Source of the DNA: Roseicyclus sp041163945
Lineage (GTDB): Bacteria > Pseudomonadota > Alphaproteobacteria > Rhodobacterales > Rhodobacteraceae
DNA length: 34,062 nt
Reading direction: 5' to 3'
Assembly: GCA_041163945.1 (NCBI GenBank)
Contig: JBEAQJ010000159.1
Coordinates: forward strand, 1 to 34,062
The notes below the pieces were generated by a model. The model was given only the letters and a program-made list of their open reading frames with translations, was not told the DNA's origin and did not search any database. Position numbers and translations under genes: made by a program. Of this stretch, positions 15,512-24,038 are shown piece by piece. Position 1 is the stretch's first letter, and every line of letters starts with the position of its first letter.

Positions 15512-16873
15512 TCAAGCCATGCGCACCGGCGATTTCATGGTCACCAGCTCTTCGGCCATGGTGGGATGAACCGCAACAGTGCGGTCAAAGTCTTCTTTCG
15601 TGGCGCCCATCTTGATCGCAATGGCCGCCAGCTGGATCATCTCGCCGGCCTGTGGCGCGACGATATGACAGCCCAGAACACGCCGCGTGGCTTGTGACAC
15701 CACCAGTTTCATCAGCACCCGGTCATCCCGCCCGGCAAAGGCAGACTGCATCGGGCGAAAGGACGTGGCATAGATTTCGACCGGTTCGCGGGCGCGCGCC
15801 TGTTCTTCGGACAGGCCGACGGTGCCGAATTCCGGTTGCGTGAAGACCGCCGAAGGCACCAGGTCGTGATCGACCGGCGTCGGATTGCCGCGAAACACGG
15901 TTTCGACGAAGGCCATGGCTTCGCGGATGGCCACAGGCGTCAGCGTCACCCGGTCGGTCACATCACCGATGGCAAAGACCGACGGCACCGTGGTCTGAGA
16001 ATACGCATCGACCACGATTTCGCCGCCCGGGCCGATGTCGATGCCCAAGTTTTCAAGCCCGAGATCCGCGGTGTTGGGGCGCCGGCCAGTGGCGAACAAC
16101 ACGGCGTCATACACGCGATCGGACCCATCCGTGCCTGTGACCCGCAGCGCGCCACCCTCGGCGGGTGTCATCGCGACGATGTCGGTGCCCAGTTGCAACG
16201 CCACGCCCCTGTCGCGCATGCCGTCAGCGATCAATGCGCGCGCTTCGTCATCAAAGCCGCGCAAGATCTGTGCACCACGGTAAAACTGTGTGACGCCAAC
16301 CCCCAAACCATTCAGAACGCCCGCGAATTCGCACGCGATGTAGCCGCCCCCCACGATCAGCATCGACCCCGGCAGGCGCTGCATGGCAAAAATGTCGTCC
16401 GACACCATGCCCAGATCTGCATGGGCGATGTCGGGGCGCACGGGCCGACCGCCGGTGGCGATCAGGATGTGCTTGGCCCGCATCTGCCGCCCGTCGGACA
16501 ACGCCACCGTGTGGGGGTCGACCAGGCGCGCGCGCAGGTCGAAAATCTCGACATTCGATCCTTGCAACAGCTTGCGATAGACCGCTTCCAGCCGGTCCAG
16601 CTCGGCGTTCAGCTGGCCCGAGAACCGCGACCAGTCGAAATCGCCCGGCGACAGATCCCAGCCAAAGGCGCGGGCGTCGGCGAAATCTTCGCGATAGGTG
16701 CTGGCAAACACCATCAGCTTCTTGGGCACGCAGCCGCGGATCACGCAGGTGCCGCCCATTCGGCTGTCTTCGGCCAGCGCCACGCGCGCGCCGGTGCTGG
16801 CAGCCACCCGCGCCGCACGCACCCCGCCCGAGCCGCCGCCAATCACGAACAGATCATAATCGAATGTCACCAT
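15512..16873 (-). CDS. gor: Glutathione-disulfide reductase
   Basis: This is a 453-residue FAD/NADPH disulfide oxidoreductase that keeps glutathione reduced in the cytoplasm. The FAD-binding GGGSGGVRAARVAA is at the N terminus. The redox-active disulfide is C43/C48 in GGTCVIRGCVPKKLM, a glutathione-reductase-type spacing and context. A second dinucleotide fold starts at GGGYIACEFAG. The C-terminal HPTMAEE carries the catalytic His-Glu pair. The start is ATG 16873 (MVTFDYDLFVIGGG); the upstream extension overlaps rpiA and has no homology. It lies between rpiA and hflK on the same strand, and supply of NADPH links it loosely to the pentose phosphate gene rpiA. Confidence 0.95.
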   Translation of the reverse strand: MVTFDYDLFVIGGGSGGVRAARVAASTGARVALAEDSRMGGTCVIRGCVPKKLMVFASTYREDFADARAFGWDLSPGDFDWSRFSGQLNAELDRLEAVYRKLLQGSNVEIFDLRARLVDPHTVALSDGRQMRAKHILIATGGRPVRPDIAHADLGMVSDDIFAMQRLPGSMLIVGGGYIACEFAGVLNGLGVGVTQFYRGAQILRGFDDEARALIADGMRDRGVALQLGTDIVAMTPAEGGALRVTGTDGSDRVYDAVLFATGRRPNTADLGLENLGIDIGPGGEIVVDAYSQTTVPSVFAIGDVTDRVTLTPVAIREAMAFVETVFRGNPTPVDHDLVPSAVFTQPEFGTVGLSEEQARAREPVEIYATSFRPMQSAFAGRDDRVLMKLVVSQATRRVLGCHIVAPQAGEMIQLAAIAIKMGATKEDFDRTVAVHPTMAEELVTMKSPVRMA

Positions 16874-16967
16874 CTTGCCCCTATCGCTCAAATGCTGCGC
16901 TCGGTTCGGGTCGGTCTTGGCAGGCGCCACGATGACGGCTGCCCCGCGGCATGCGACACGCCGGCGA

Positions 16968-17756
16968 TCACGGGGCCGGATCGGCCAAAAGGGACGGCGC
17001 CACCGACAGGTCGATGTGCATCCGGCTGGATGTGCCCGCTTGCTTGTCGCGCACATCCACCATGCCATCGGCATCGCCGATCACCACGATATCGCAGATA
17101 TCAAGAAACAGCCCGTTTTCGACCACGCCCGGGATCTGGTTCAAGGCAAGGCTCAGCCCGGCCGGGTCGGCGATACGCCCCAGATGCAAATCCAGGATGA
17201 AATTCCCCTCGTCGGTGCGGAAAGGCACGCCACCCACGCTGCGCAGATTTGCGCTGCGGCCCAGCACATCGGCGCCCGCCAGCATGGCTTCGATCAACCG
17301 GCTGGTTGTCTGCCAGCCAAAGGGAATGACTTCGACCGGCAGCGGAAACGCGCCCAGATGGTCCACCTGCTTGCTGGGATCGGCGATCACCATCATCCGG
17401 TCCGATGCCGTTGCCACGATCTTTTCCTGCAAAAGCGCCCCGCCACCGCCTTTGATCAGGTTCAGCTTGGCGTCGTATTCATCGGCCCCGTCGATGGTCA
17501 GATCCAGCCAGCGCACATCGTCCAGCGTCTTGATGGGAACGCCCAGCGCCGTGGCCAACTGGGCCGTCCGGCTGGATGTGGCCACCCCGGTGACGGTCAG
17601 GCCTTCGTCGCGCATCCGCGCCGCCAGGCAGCGCACCATCCACGCCGCCGTGGACCCGGTGCCAAGGCCCAGCCGCATGCCGTTTTCCACGAAATCCACG
17701 GCGCGACGTGCGGCCGCGAATTTTGCCCGTTCGGCGGCTGAAAGCTCGGCGGTCAT
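16968..17756 (-). CDS. rpiA: Ribose-5-phosphate isomerase A
   Basis: This is a 262-residue enzyme that interconverts ribose 5-phosphate and ribulose 5-phosphate in the non-oxidative pentose phosphate pathway. GLGTGST is at 30-36, TIDGADE at 87-93 and KGGGGALLQEK at 102-112; these are the phosphate-binding and catalytic motifs, with the catalytic residues in the DGADE loop. It is longer than E. coli RpiA (219 residues) by C-terminal residues, which is usual for this group. It lies between a thiamine pyrophosphokinase gene and gor on one strand with short gaps. Confidence 0.96.
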   Translation of the reverse strand: MTAELSAAERAKFAAARRAVDFVENGMRLGLGTGSTAAWMVRCLAARMRDEGLTVTGVATSSRTAQLATALGVPIKTLDDVRWLDLTIDGADEYDAKLNLIKGGGGALLQEKIVATASDRMMVIADPSKQVDHLGAFPLPVEVIPFGWQTTSRLIEAMLAGADVLGRSANLRSVGGVPFRTDEGNFILDLHLGRIADPAGLSLALNQIPGVVENGLFLDICDIVVIGDADGMVDVRDKQAGTSSRMHIDLSVAPSLLADPAP

Positions 17757-17796
17757 GGCGCGGCCTGTCTCCTGTCGCTGCTGCGTGATGGGCCGT

Positions 17797-18516
17797 TCAT
17801 AGCGAAGCCAACCCGGGCGCGCGAGGCCAAACTGACGCCTGCGCCAGCGCCGACACCACCACCGGCAACAGCGCCCGCGGCACGATCAGCAGCATGCCCG
17901 GCGCGTCGAAACGCAGCGCCACCTGCCCGCCCCGCGCCCGGTTCGAGGTGCCGATGCGGCGGCTGGGGTGAAAGCCCAGCCCGTCAATCGGCCAAACCAG
18001 CCCATCGGACCGCCCCGTCACATCGGCCAAGGGAAACAACGACAATCGCGTGTCTGCGGGCAGATCGAGGATCAGCTGCGGCGGTGCGTGCAAGATCACA
18101 TCTTGCGCACCCAGGACCACGCAACGCTGGTCCGGGCGGGCCGCAAGCCCATGATAGACGGCCAATTCATGATCGACACGGGCCCCGGTGAACCCCGCCG
18201 CCACGACAAAGGGGGCTTGGATATGGCGCAGCGCCTTGTCGAAATCGGTGCTGTCTTGTTCGGCCAAGCTATGGATCCGCTCAGGGGGAATGCGCGCGCG
18301 GATCTCGGGCGCAAGGCTGTCCATATCGCCGTAGACGGCCGCTGGCATCTGGCCGGCGGCAAGCGCCGCGTTTGCCCCGCCGTCGGCGGCCACCAGATGC
18401 GGCGCCAGCGCCAAGGCATCGGCCAGATCGGCACCGGCCAACGGCCCGCCACCCAGCAGCGTCACCCCCCGGTCGGCACGAAACAGCGGCACAGCCTTTG
18501 GCACATTATGGCCCAT
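17797..18516 (-). CDS. Thiamine pyrophosphokinase
   Basis: This is a 239-residue enzyme that converts thiamine to thiamine diphosphate with ATP. AADGGAN (44-50), GDMDS (63-67), DSTDFDKAL (88-96) and GARVDHEL (111-118) are the diagnostic N-terminal domain motifs. The C-terminal half forms the thiamine-binding beta domain. The start ATG 18516 has AAGGAA about 12 bases upstream, a long spacing; an in-frame extension to 18576 is possible but looks non-homologous. It is the first gene of the seven-gene minus-strand run and is divergent from the unknown 420-aa gene. Confidence 0.9.
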   Translation of the reverse strand: MGHNVPKAVPLFRADRGVTLLGGGPLAGADLADALALAPHLVAADGGANAALAAGQMPAAVYGDMDSLAPEIRARIPPERIHSLAEQDSTDFDKALRHIQAPFVVAAGFTGARVDHELAVYHGLAARPDQRCVVLGAQDVILHAPPQLILDLPADTRLSLFPLADVTGRSDGLVWPIDGLGFHPSRRIGTSNRARGGQVALRFDAPGMLLIVPRALLPVVVSALAQASVWPRAPGLASL

Positions 18517-18600
18517 GTTGCGGATAAATTCCTTTGAAATGCCCCAATCAGGCCGTCTTTGTGCGCCATCGATCACGCAGCTTCAACGTCCATAAACATA

Positions 18601-18620
18601 CCCAGCCGCATGCGGCTGGG
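18601..18620. promoter_or_regulatory. Perfect 20-bp palindrome in a divergent promoter region
   Basis: CCCAGCCGCA followed directly by its reverse complement TGCGGCTGGG, with no spacer, lies 15 bases before the ATG of the 420-aa gene and 84 bases from the divergent thiamine pyrophosphokinase start. A spacer-free palindrome suits a dimeric repressor site; in RNA it could also hide the start region. No match to a known operator is claimed. Confidence 0.5.
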
Positions 18621-18635
18621 CCCCGGCGGCGCGCC

Positions 18636-19898
18636 ATGAGTGACACGAAATCGATCCTGACGCTCAGCCATGGCGATTTTTCCTGCCGTCTGGAAGGTTT
18701 CGACAACCCGTATCAAGCCCTGACCGCGATCGGCGAACATTTGGGCGATCTGGCCCGAAAAACTGTTGTATTCGACGCCATGGCGCTCAATCGCCTCGTC
18801 GAAGCGACCACGCCGCACCGGGTGCATTCGCAGATGCGCGGCAACCAGCTTGTGTTGCGCGCCATGCCCCGATCACCCGATCCGGCCAAGCCCGCCAAGG
18901 GCGACGCATCCCCTGCCCCGACCGCGGCTCAAAGCAGCGGCCCGGCATCGCAACCGGCGCCACCCGGGGCGGGCGACCCAAGGGCCGACCGCTTGTTTGC
19001 GGCGACCGAAAACCGCCTGCGTCACACCGATTCGACCCGCAGACGGGCCAATATCGAACATTTGAAAGCCGCCGTTGCCGCCCGCGACGGCGGCGCCCCA
19101 AAAGGCACACATGGCGCCCCGTCCAAACCCAACGTGACCGCGCATGAGCGCAAGGATCTGCCACAGATCACGCCGGTGCGCCGCTTTCGGGTGGATGTGA
19201 CCAACCGCCCGCAATCACCCCGCCTGCCGCCGCTGGTGCTGGTCTCGGACCAGCGCATCGATGTGGCGCCCCCCGCGGCGGGCCCGTCGCAGACACCAGG
19301 GCATGCGCCCGGTGCGGCAGACCTGCAAAAGCCGGCGGGTCTGCGTGTGTCGGACACGGCCCAGACAGGCCAAATCCCCCCGAAAGAGGCAGCCAACAGT
19401 CTGGCGCGGCTGATGCAGAAGGCCAGCACGATCCTGCATCACCCGGTCGCCGCGCAGCCCCCCGGCACGGGGCAAGATGGCTTGGGCGCACCGGCCACCA
19501 AGCCACCGATCGGCGCCGATCCGGTCGATCATGGCTGTCGATTTGCAAGGCGGCTGGAACAAAGCGATGCGATTGACATCGAAGAGGTGATCGAACTGGC
19601 CGCAGACTACACCATGGCCGAATTCGGCACCGCAACGCTCGACCGTGCCTGGCTTTTTGCAATGATCGCCGAGGCGACGGATCATTCGATCAGCCATGAC
19701 GACATGCTGAAGGCCTTTGGCCATCTTGTGCGCATCGGCCGGCTGTCGCGGGTCGCGCGCGGAAGCTTCCGCTTGATGCCTGGCCCCGGCGCCGAACCCG
19801 GCCCTTTACCCGGCCTTGTGACGCCGGTGACACCGGATGCGGCCAAGCCCGCGCCGCCCCCGCAGGGTGATCGCACATTGGGCAAGGGGCAGGCGTAA
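18636..19898 (+). CDS. Conserved-looking protein of unknown function, possible C-terminal winged helix
   Basis: This is a 420-residue protein of unknown function. The N-terminal module (about 1-78) begins SILTLSHGDFSCRLEGFDNPYQALTAIGEHL, a pattern I associate with uncharacterised Rhodobacterales proteins. Residues 80-300 are low-complexity and Pro/Ala-rich, probably disordered. They are broken by short ordered-looking islands: RRRANIEHLKAAVAAR at 135-150 and LPPLVLVSDQRIDV at 197-210. The C-terminal module (about 312-382) is helical and ends IGRLSRVARGSFRLM, like the wing of a winged-helix fold. This design would suit a linker or regulatory DNA-binding protein, but nothing proves it. The start is ATG 18636, after a perfect palindrome. 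No signal peptide or membrane segment is visible. Confidence 0.75.
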   Translation: MSDTKSILTLSHGDFSCRLEGFDNPYQALTAIGEHLGDLARKTVVFDAMALNRLVEATTPHRVHSQMRGNQLVLRAMPRSPDPAKPAKGDASPAPTAAQSSGPASQPAPPGAGDPRADRLFAATENRLRHTDSTRRRANIEHLKAAVAARDGGAPKGTHGAPSKPNVTAHERKDLPQITPVRRFRVDVTNRPQSPRLPPLVLVSDQRIDVAPPAAGPSQTPGHAPGAADLQKPAGLRVSDTAQTGQIPPKEAANSLARLMQKASTILHHPVAAQPPGTGQDGLGAPATKPPIGADPVDHGCRFARRLEQSDAIDIEEVIELAADYTMAEFGTATLDRAWLFAMIAEATDHSISHDDMLKAFGHLVRIGRLSRVARGSFRLMPGPGAEPGPLPGLVTPVTPDAAKPAPPPQGDRTLGKGQA

Positions 19899-19956
19899 GG
19901 GGCCAGGGCGGGATGCACGGCCGCCCGGGTTTCGGATCGCGCGCGGCGCGGACCGC

Positions 19957-20196
19957 TCAGTCGCGACGGGCGGCGTCGCGGTCGGCTTCGGGGTCGGCCT
20001 GACCCACGCCCTTGAACACCGCCTTGAGCGGCAAGGCCCACAAGATGCCCAGCGCGATGTAGATGGCGAATTCGACCCAGATCGGCGGGCGGTCAAAGAT
20101 GCTCATGATCCACCAGGCCAGGGCGATGTAGGCCGGCAATCCCAGCAGCAGGATCGCCAACGACAGCCGCCGCCGTGTCTTGTAGCGCAAAGCCAT
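19957..20196 (-). CDS. DUF2842 family membrane protein
   Basis: This is a 79-residue protein with two membrane helices, at about 12-32 and 40-60 (LSLAILLLGLPAYIALAWWI and FAIYIALGILWALPLKAVF). It matches DUF2842, a small alphaproteobacterial family without known function. The start is ATG 20196, since the ORF's upstream extension overlaps purA and lacks homology. It follows the purA stop by 17 bases, so it is likely co-transcribed with it. Confidence 0.85.
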   Translation of the reverse strand: MALRYKTRRRLSLAILLLGLPAYIALAWWIMSIFDRPPIWVEFAIYIALGILWALPLKAVFKGVGQADPEADRDAARRD

Positions 20197-20213
20197 CCGG
20201 TGCCCGCCCTTGA

Positions 20214-21509
20214 TCAATCCGCGAACGGGTCGGTCACAAGGATCGTGTCCTCCCGCTCGGGTGAGGTGGACAGTAGCGCCACCGGGCACCCGATCAACTC
20301 TTCGATGCGGCGGACGTATTTCACCGCCTCACCGGGTAGATCGGCCCAGCTGCGTGCCCCTTCGGTCGAGTCCGACCAACCGGGCATGTCCTCGTAGATC
20401 GGGGTGCAGCGCGCCTGTTGATCGGCCGCCGTCGGCAGGTAATCCAGCCGCCGCCCATCCAGCTCGTATCCGACACAGATTTTCAGTGTCTCGAACCCAT
20501 CCAGCACGTCAAGTTTGGTCAGCGCGATGCCGTTGACCCCCGATGTGGCGCAGGTCTGGCGCACCAGGCAGGCATCGAACCAGCCGCAGCGCCGCTTGCG
20601 CCCCGTGGTTGTCCCGAATTCATGCCCGCGCGCGCCCAGCCGGTCGCCATCGGCATCCGTCAGTTCGGTCGGGAACGGGCCTTCGCCGACGCGGGTCGTG
20701 TAGGCCTTGACGATACCCAGAACGTAATCGATGGCACCCGGACCGATCCCGACGCCGGTTGCCGCCTGCCCTGCGATCACATTCGACGAGGTGACGAAAG
20801 GATAGGTGCCGAAATCGATATCCAGCAGCGCGCCCTGTGCGCCCTCGAACAAGATCCGTTTTCCGGCCTTGCGCTTTTCGGTCATCACCTTCCAGACGGG
20901 GCCCGCGAATTTCAGGATTTCGGGCGCAATTTCGATCAGGGCCGCGATCAGCGCTGCACGGTCGACGGGCGCGATCCCCAAGCCCAGGCGCAGCGCGTTG
21001 TGATGCGTCAGGGCGCGATCCACCCGCGCCTCAAGCGTCGCACGATCGGCCAGATCGGCCACCCGCACCGACCGACGGCCCACCTTGTCCTCGTAGGCCG
21101 GGCCGATGCCGCGCCCGGTGGTGCCGATCTTGGCACCGGGGCTGGCCGCCTGTTCGCGCGCGCGATCCAGTTCGCCATGTATGGGCAGGATCAACGGCGT
21201 GTTTTCGGCGATCATCAGGGTTTCGGGGCTGATATCGACGCCCTGCGCGCGAATCCCTGCGATTTCCTGGATCAAGTGCCACGGGTCGAGCACCACGCCA
21301 TTGCCGATCACCGACAGCTTGCCGCCACGCACCACCCCGGACGGCAAGGCGTGCAGCTTGTAGACCGCGCCATCAATGACCAGCGTGTGCCCCGCGTTGT
21401 GGCCGCCCTGAAAGCGCGCGATCACATCGGCGCGTTCCGACAACCAATCGACGATCTTGCCCTTGCCTTCATCGCCCCACTGGGCGCCGACGACGACGAC
21501 GTTAGCCAT
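20214..21509 (-). CDS. purA: Adenylosuccinate synthetase
   Basis: This is a 431-residue enzyme that joins IMP and aspartate with GTP to form adenylosuccinate, the first committed step to AMP. GDEGKGK (12-18) is the P-loop, and GGHNAGHT lies near residue 36. GPAYEDKVGRRSVRVADL and the EGAQGALLDIDFGTYPFVTSSN block are also family hallmarks, as is TTGRKRRCGWFD. The length is standard. It is divergent from secG across 278 bases. Confidence 0.97.
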   Translation of the reverse strand: MANVVVVGAQWGDEGKGKIVDWLSERADVIARFQGGHNAGHTLVIDGAVYKLHALPSGVVRGGKLSVIGNGVVLDPWHLIQEIAGIRAQGVDISPETLMIAENTPLILPIHGELDRAREQAASPGAKIGTTGRGIGPAYEDKVGRRSVRVADLADRATLEARVDRALTHHNALRLGLGIAPVDRAALIAALIEIAPEILKFAGPVWKVMTEKRKAGKRILFEGAQGALLDIDFGTYPFVTSSNVIAGQAATGVGIGPGAIDYVLGIVKAYTTRVGEGPFPTELTDADGDRLGARGHEFGTTTGRKRRCGWFDACLVRQTCATSGVNGIALTKLDVLDGFETLKICVGYELDGRRLDYLPTAADQQARCTPIYEDMPGWSDSTEGARSWADLPGEAVKYVRRIEELIGCPVALLSTSPEREDTILVTDPFAD

Positions 21510-21787
21510 GGCGGATCCTCCGATTGCGGCCCGGGGCGGCTATACCGGGCGAGCGGCGCGGTTGAAAGCGGAACCTCGCCAAAAATCGCACCGTGCGGTG
21601 GAATTCCGCGGCCTGCTGTCACGGCGCCGTGCGGGGTGCCGTCACGTAAGCCCGTCGACGCAAGCCAAAATGCTTGCCGAACCCGGGGAGGGTCGCGCTA
21701 AAGTTGCGCCAGATGGGCTTGCGGCGGCATGCCGCATCCCATAAGGAAGCCCAAATTCGCGCCCGACCGTTCGAAGGGACCCCGCCC

Positions 21788-22147
21788 ATGGAAAACGTCA
21801 TTCTCGTCGTCCACCTGATCCTTGCGCTGTGCCTGATCGGCGTGGTGTTGCTGCAGCGTTCCGAAGGCGGCGGTATGGGCCTTGGCGGGGGCGGCGGCGT
21901 CATGACGGGGCGGCAAGCCGCGACCGCGCTGGGCAAGCTGACATGGGCTTTCGCGATTGCCTTCTTGGTCACCTCGATCACGCTGACGATCTTGGCCGCG
22001 CAGAATTCCGCGGGCTCATCGGTCTTGGACCGGGTGGGCGGCGGTCTGTCGGGCGATGGCACCGACGGTGCCGTGCTGCCGCCAGCGTCGGATTTGCTGC
22101 CGCCAACCAGCGGCGATGCGCCGTTGTTGCCGCCGCGCACCGATTAA
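21788..22147 (+). CDS. secG: Protein-export membrane protein SecG
   Basis: This is a 119-residue subunit of the SecYEG translocon. Two membrane helices, at about 3-22 and 52-75, flank the conserved QRSEGGGMGLGGGGG loop. The C-terminal tail (about 80-119) is Pro/Leu-rich and cytoplasmic, longer than in E. coli but common in alphaproteobacteria. The start ATG 21788 (MENVILVVHLI) has AAGGGA upstream. The 278-base gap upstream shows only a weak promoter-like TTGCCG/TAAAGT pair near 21675-21705. It lies upstream of pyrG, 170 bases apart. Confidence 0.95.
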   Translation: MENVILVVHLILALCLIGVVLLQRSEGGGMGLGGGGGVMTGRQAATALGKLTWAFAIAFLVTSITLTILAAQNSAGSSVLDRVGGGLSGDGTDGAVLPPASDLLPPTSGDAPLLPPRTD

Positions 22148-22317
22148 GATCGGCCAGTTTTCGCAGATTTAGGGGTTTTTTGACCGACGACCCAAGATCA
22201 TGTGGGCTGCGCCTTGCGGCGTGGCTGCGAATCCGGGTAGGATCAAATCCCGTGATACAGGGATAAGGGCAGGTCGCGTCGAATGCGGCACGGGCCGGCA
22301 CGGGAAGGTTTGCTGAC

Positions 22318-23961
22318 ATGGCGCGATTCATCTTCATCACCGGCGGTGTGGTGTCTTCGCTTGGCAAGGGGCTGGCCTCGGCGGCGCTGGGGGCGCTGCT
22401 GCAGGCGCGCGGCTTCACCGTGCGGTTGCGCAAGCTCGACCCGTATCTGAACGTCGACCCGGGCACGATGTCGCCCTTCGAGCATGGCGAGGTTTTCGTC
22501 ACCGACGATGGCGCGGAAACCGATCTGGATCTTGGCCATTACGAACGTTTCACAGGCGTGGCCGCGCGCATGACGGATTCGATTTCGGCCGGCCGGATCT
22601 ATTCCAACGTGCTCGAAAAGGAACGCCGCGGCGATTATCTGGGAAAAACCATCCAGGTGATCCCGCATGTCACCAACGAGATCAAGGATTTCATCCGCCT
22701 GGGCGAGGATGAGGTCGATTTCATGCTGTGCGAGATCGGCGGCACGGTGGGCGACATCGAAGGGCTTCCGTTCTTCGAAGCGATCCGGCAATTCAGCCAG
22801 GAAAAGCCGCGCGGCCAGTGCCTGTTTATGCATCTGACGCTGTTGCCCTACATCAAGGCAAGCGGCGAACTGAAAACCAAGCCGACCCAACATTCGGTCA
22901 AGGAACTGCGCTCGATCGGGATTGCGCCCGATATTCTGGTGTGCCGCTCCGAAGGACCGATCCCGCGCAAGGAACGCGAAAAGCTGGCGCTGTTTTGCAA
23001 CGTGCGCCCCGATTCCGTGATCGCTGCCCAAGACCTGTCGTCGATTTACGAAGCGCCCCTGGCCTATCACCGCGAAGGCATGGATCAGGCGGTGCTGGAT
23101 GCGTTCCAGATCAGCCCCGCGCCCAAACCCGACCTGTCGCGTTGGGAAGATGTGGCCGATCGCATCGCCAATCCCGAAGGCGAAGTGCGCGTGGCCGTGG
23201 TGGGTAAGTACACGCAACTGGAAGACGCCTACAAATCCATCGCCGAGGCCCTGACCCACGGCGGCATCGCCAATCGCGTCAAGGTCAAGGCCGAATGGAT
23301 CGATGCCGAGATTTTCGAACGCGAAGACCCTGCGCCCTATCTGGAAGGCTTCGACGCGATTCTTGTGCCCGGCGGGTTTGGCGAACGCGGCACCGAAGGC
23401 AAGATCAAGGCCGCCCAGTTCGCCCGCACCCGCAAGGTGCCGTATCTGGGCATCTGTCTGGGCATGCAGATGGCCGTGATCGAGGCCGCGCGCAATCTGG
23501 CGGATCTGCCCAACGCGGGATCTGAAGAATTCGACCATGAATCGGGCAAGAAACGGTTCACGCCCGTGGTCTACCACCTGAAGGAATGGGTGCAGGGCAA
23601 TGCCAAGGTCCAGCGCAAGCTGACCGATGCAAAGGGCGGCACCATGCGGCTGGGGGCCTATGACGCGATGCTCAAGACCGGCTCAAAGGTTGCCGACATC
23701 TACGGCGGCACCGCCATCGAAGAACGCCACCGCCACCGCTACGAAGTCGACGTCAGGTATCGCGACGCGCTCGAGGCACAAGGCTTGTGCTTTTCGGGCA
23801 TGTCCCCCGATGGTCGGCTGCCCGAAATCGTCGAAGTCGAAGATCACCCCTGGTTCATCGGGGTGCAGTTCCACCCGGAACTGAAATCCAAGCCGCTCGA
23901 ACCGCACCCTCTGTTCCGCGATTTCGTGCGCGCGGCCAAGGACAACTCGCGCCTGGTCTGA
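22318..23961 (+). CDS. pyrG: CTP synthase
   Basis: This is a 547-residue enzyme that aminates UTP to CTP using ATP and glutamine. The N-terminal synthetase domain begins ARFIFITGGVVSSLGKGL. The C-terminal class I glutamine amidotransferase has nucleophile C380 in LGICLGMQMA and the His-Glu pair H519/E521 in FHPEL. The length and motif spacing are normal. The 170 bases before it hold no recognisable riboswitch or leader. It converges with the downstream aminotransferase across a double-hairpin region. Confidence 0.97.
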   Translation: MARFIFITGGVVSSLGKGLASAALGALLQARGFTVRLRKLDPYLNVDPGTMSPFEHGEVFVTDDGAETDLDLGHYERFTGVAARMTDSISAGRIYSNVLEKERRGDYLGKTIQVIPHVTNEIKDFIRLGEDEVDFMLCEIGGTVGDIEGLPFFEAIRQFSQEKPRGQCLFMHLTLLPYIKASGELKTKPTQHSVKELRSIGIAPDILVCRSEGPIPRKEREKLALFCNVRPDSVIAAQDLSSIYEAPLAYHREGMDQAVLDAFQISPAPKPDLSRWEDVADRIANPEGEVRVAVVGKYTQLEDAYKSIAEALTHGGIANRVKVKAEWIDAEIFEREDPAPYLEGFDAILVPGGFGERGTEGKIKAAQFARTRKVPYLGICLGMQMAVIEAARNLADLPNAGSEEFDHESGKKRFTPVVYHLKEWVQGNAKVQRKLTDAKGGTMRLGAYDAMLKTGSKVADIYGGTAIEERHRHRYEVDVRYRDALEAQGLCFSGMSPDGRLPEIVEVEDHPWFIGVQFHPELKSKPLEPHPLFRDFVRAAKDNSRLV

Positions 23962-23967
23962 GGGCGC

Positions 23968-24009
23968 GGAAAACCACGGGTTTTCCACTTTGGAAATGCC
24001 GGGATTTCC
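23968..24009 (+). terminator. Double hairpin after pyrG
   Basis: The first hairpin is GGAAAACC-ACG-GGTTTTCC (23968-23986). The second is GGAAAT/ATTTCC with a six-base GC loop (23992-24009). They lie just after the pyrG stop and before the end of the convergent aminotransferase gene. The first resembles the palindrome after topA, pointing to a recurring terminator type that could act in both directions. Confidence 0.6.
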
Positions 24010-24038
24010 CGCGCGTTTTCCCGGTGAACGGCGCCAGG

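Noticed and set aside
21620..21631. 12-bp palindrome CACGGCGCCGTG in the purA-secG gap
   Set aside because: Short GC-only palindromes of this length are common by chance at this composition; kept out of the feature list.
22234..22260. tRNA T-arm-like stretch before pyrG (GGATCAAATCCC)
   Set aside because: No acceptor stem, D-arm or anticodon arm can be built around it.
22148..22317. Leader or riboswitch for pyrG
   Set aside because: No stable stem series or G-run attenuation pattern; only a T-rich stretch after secG that may be part of a terminator.
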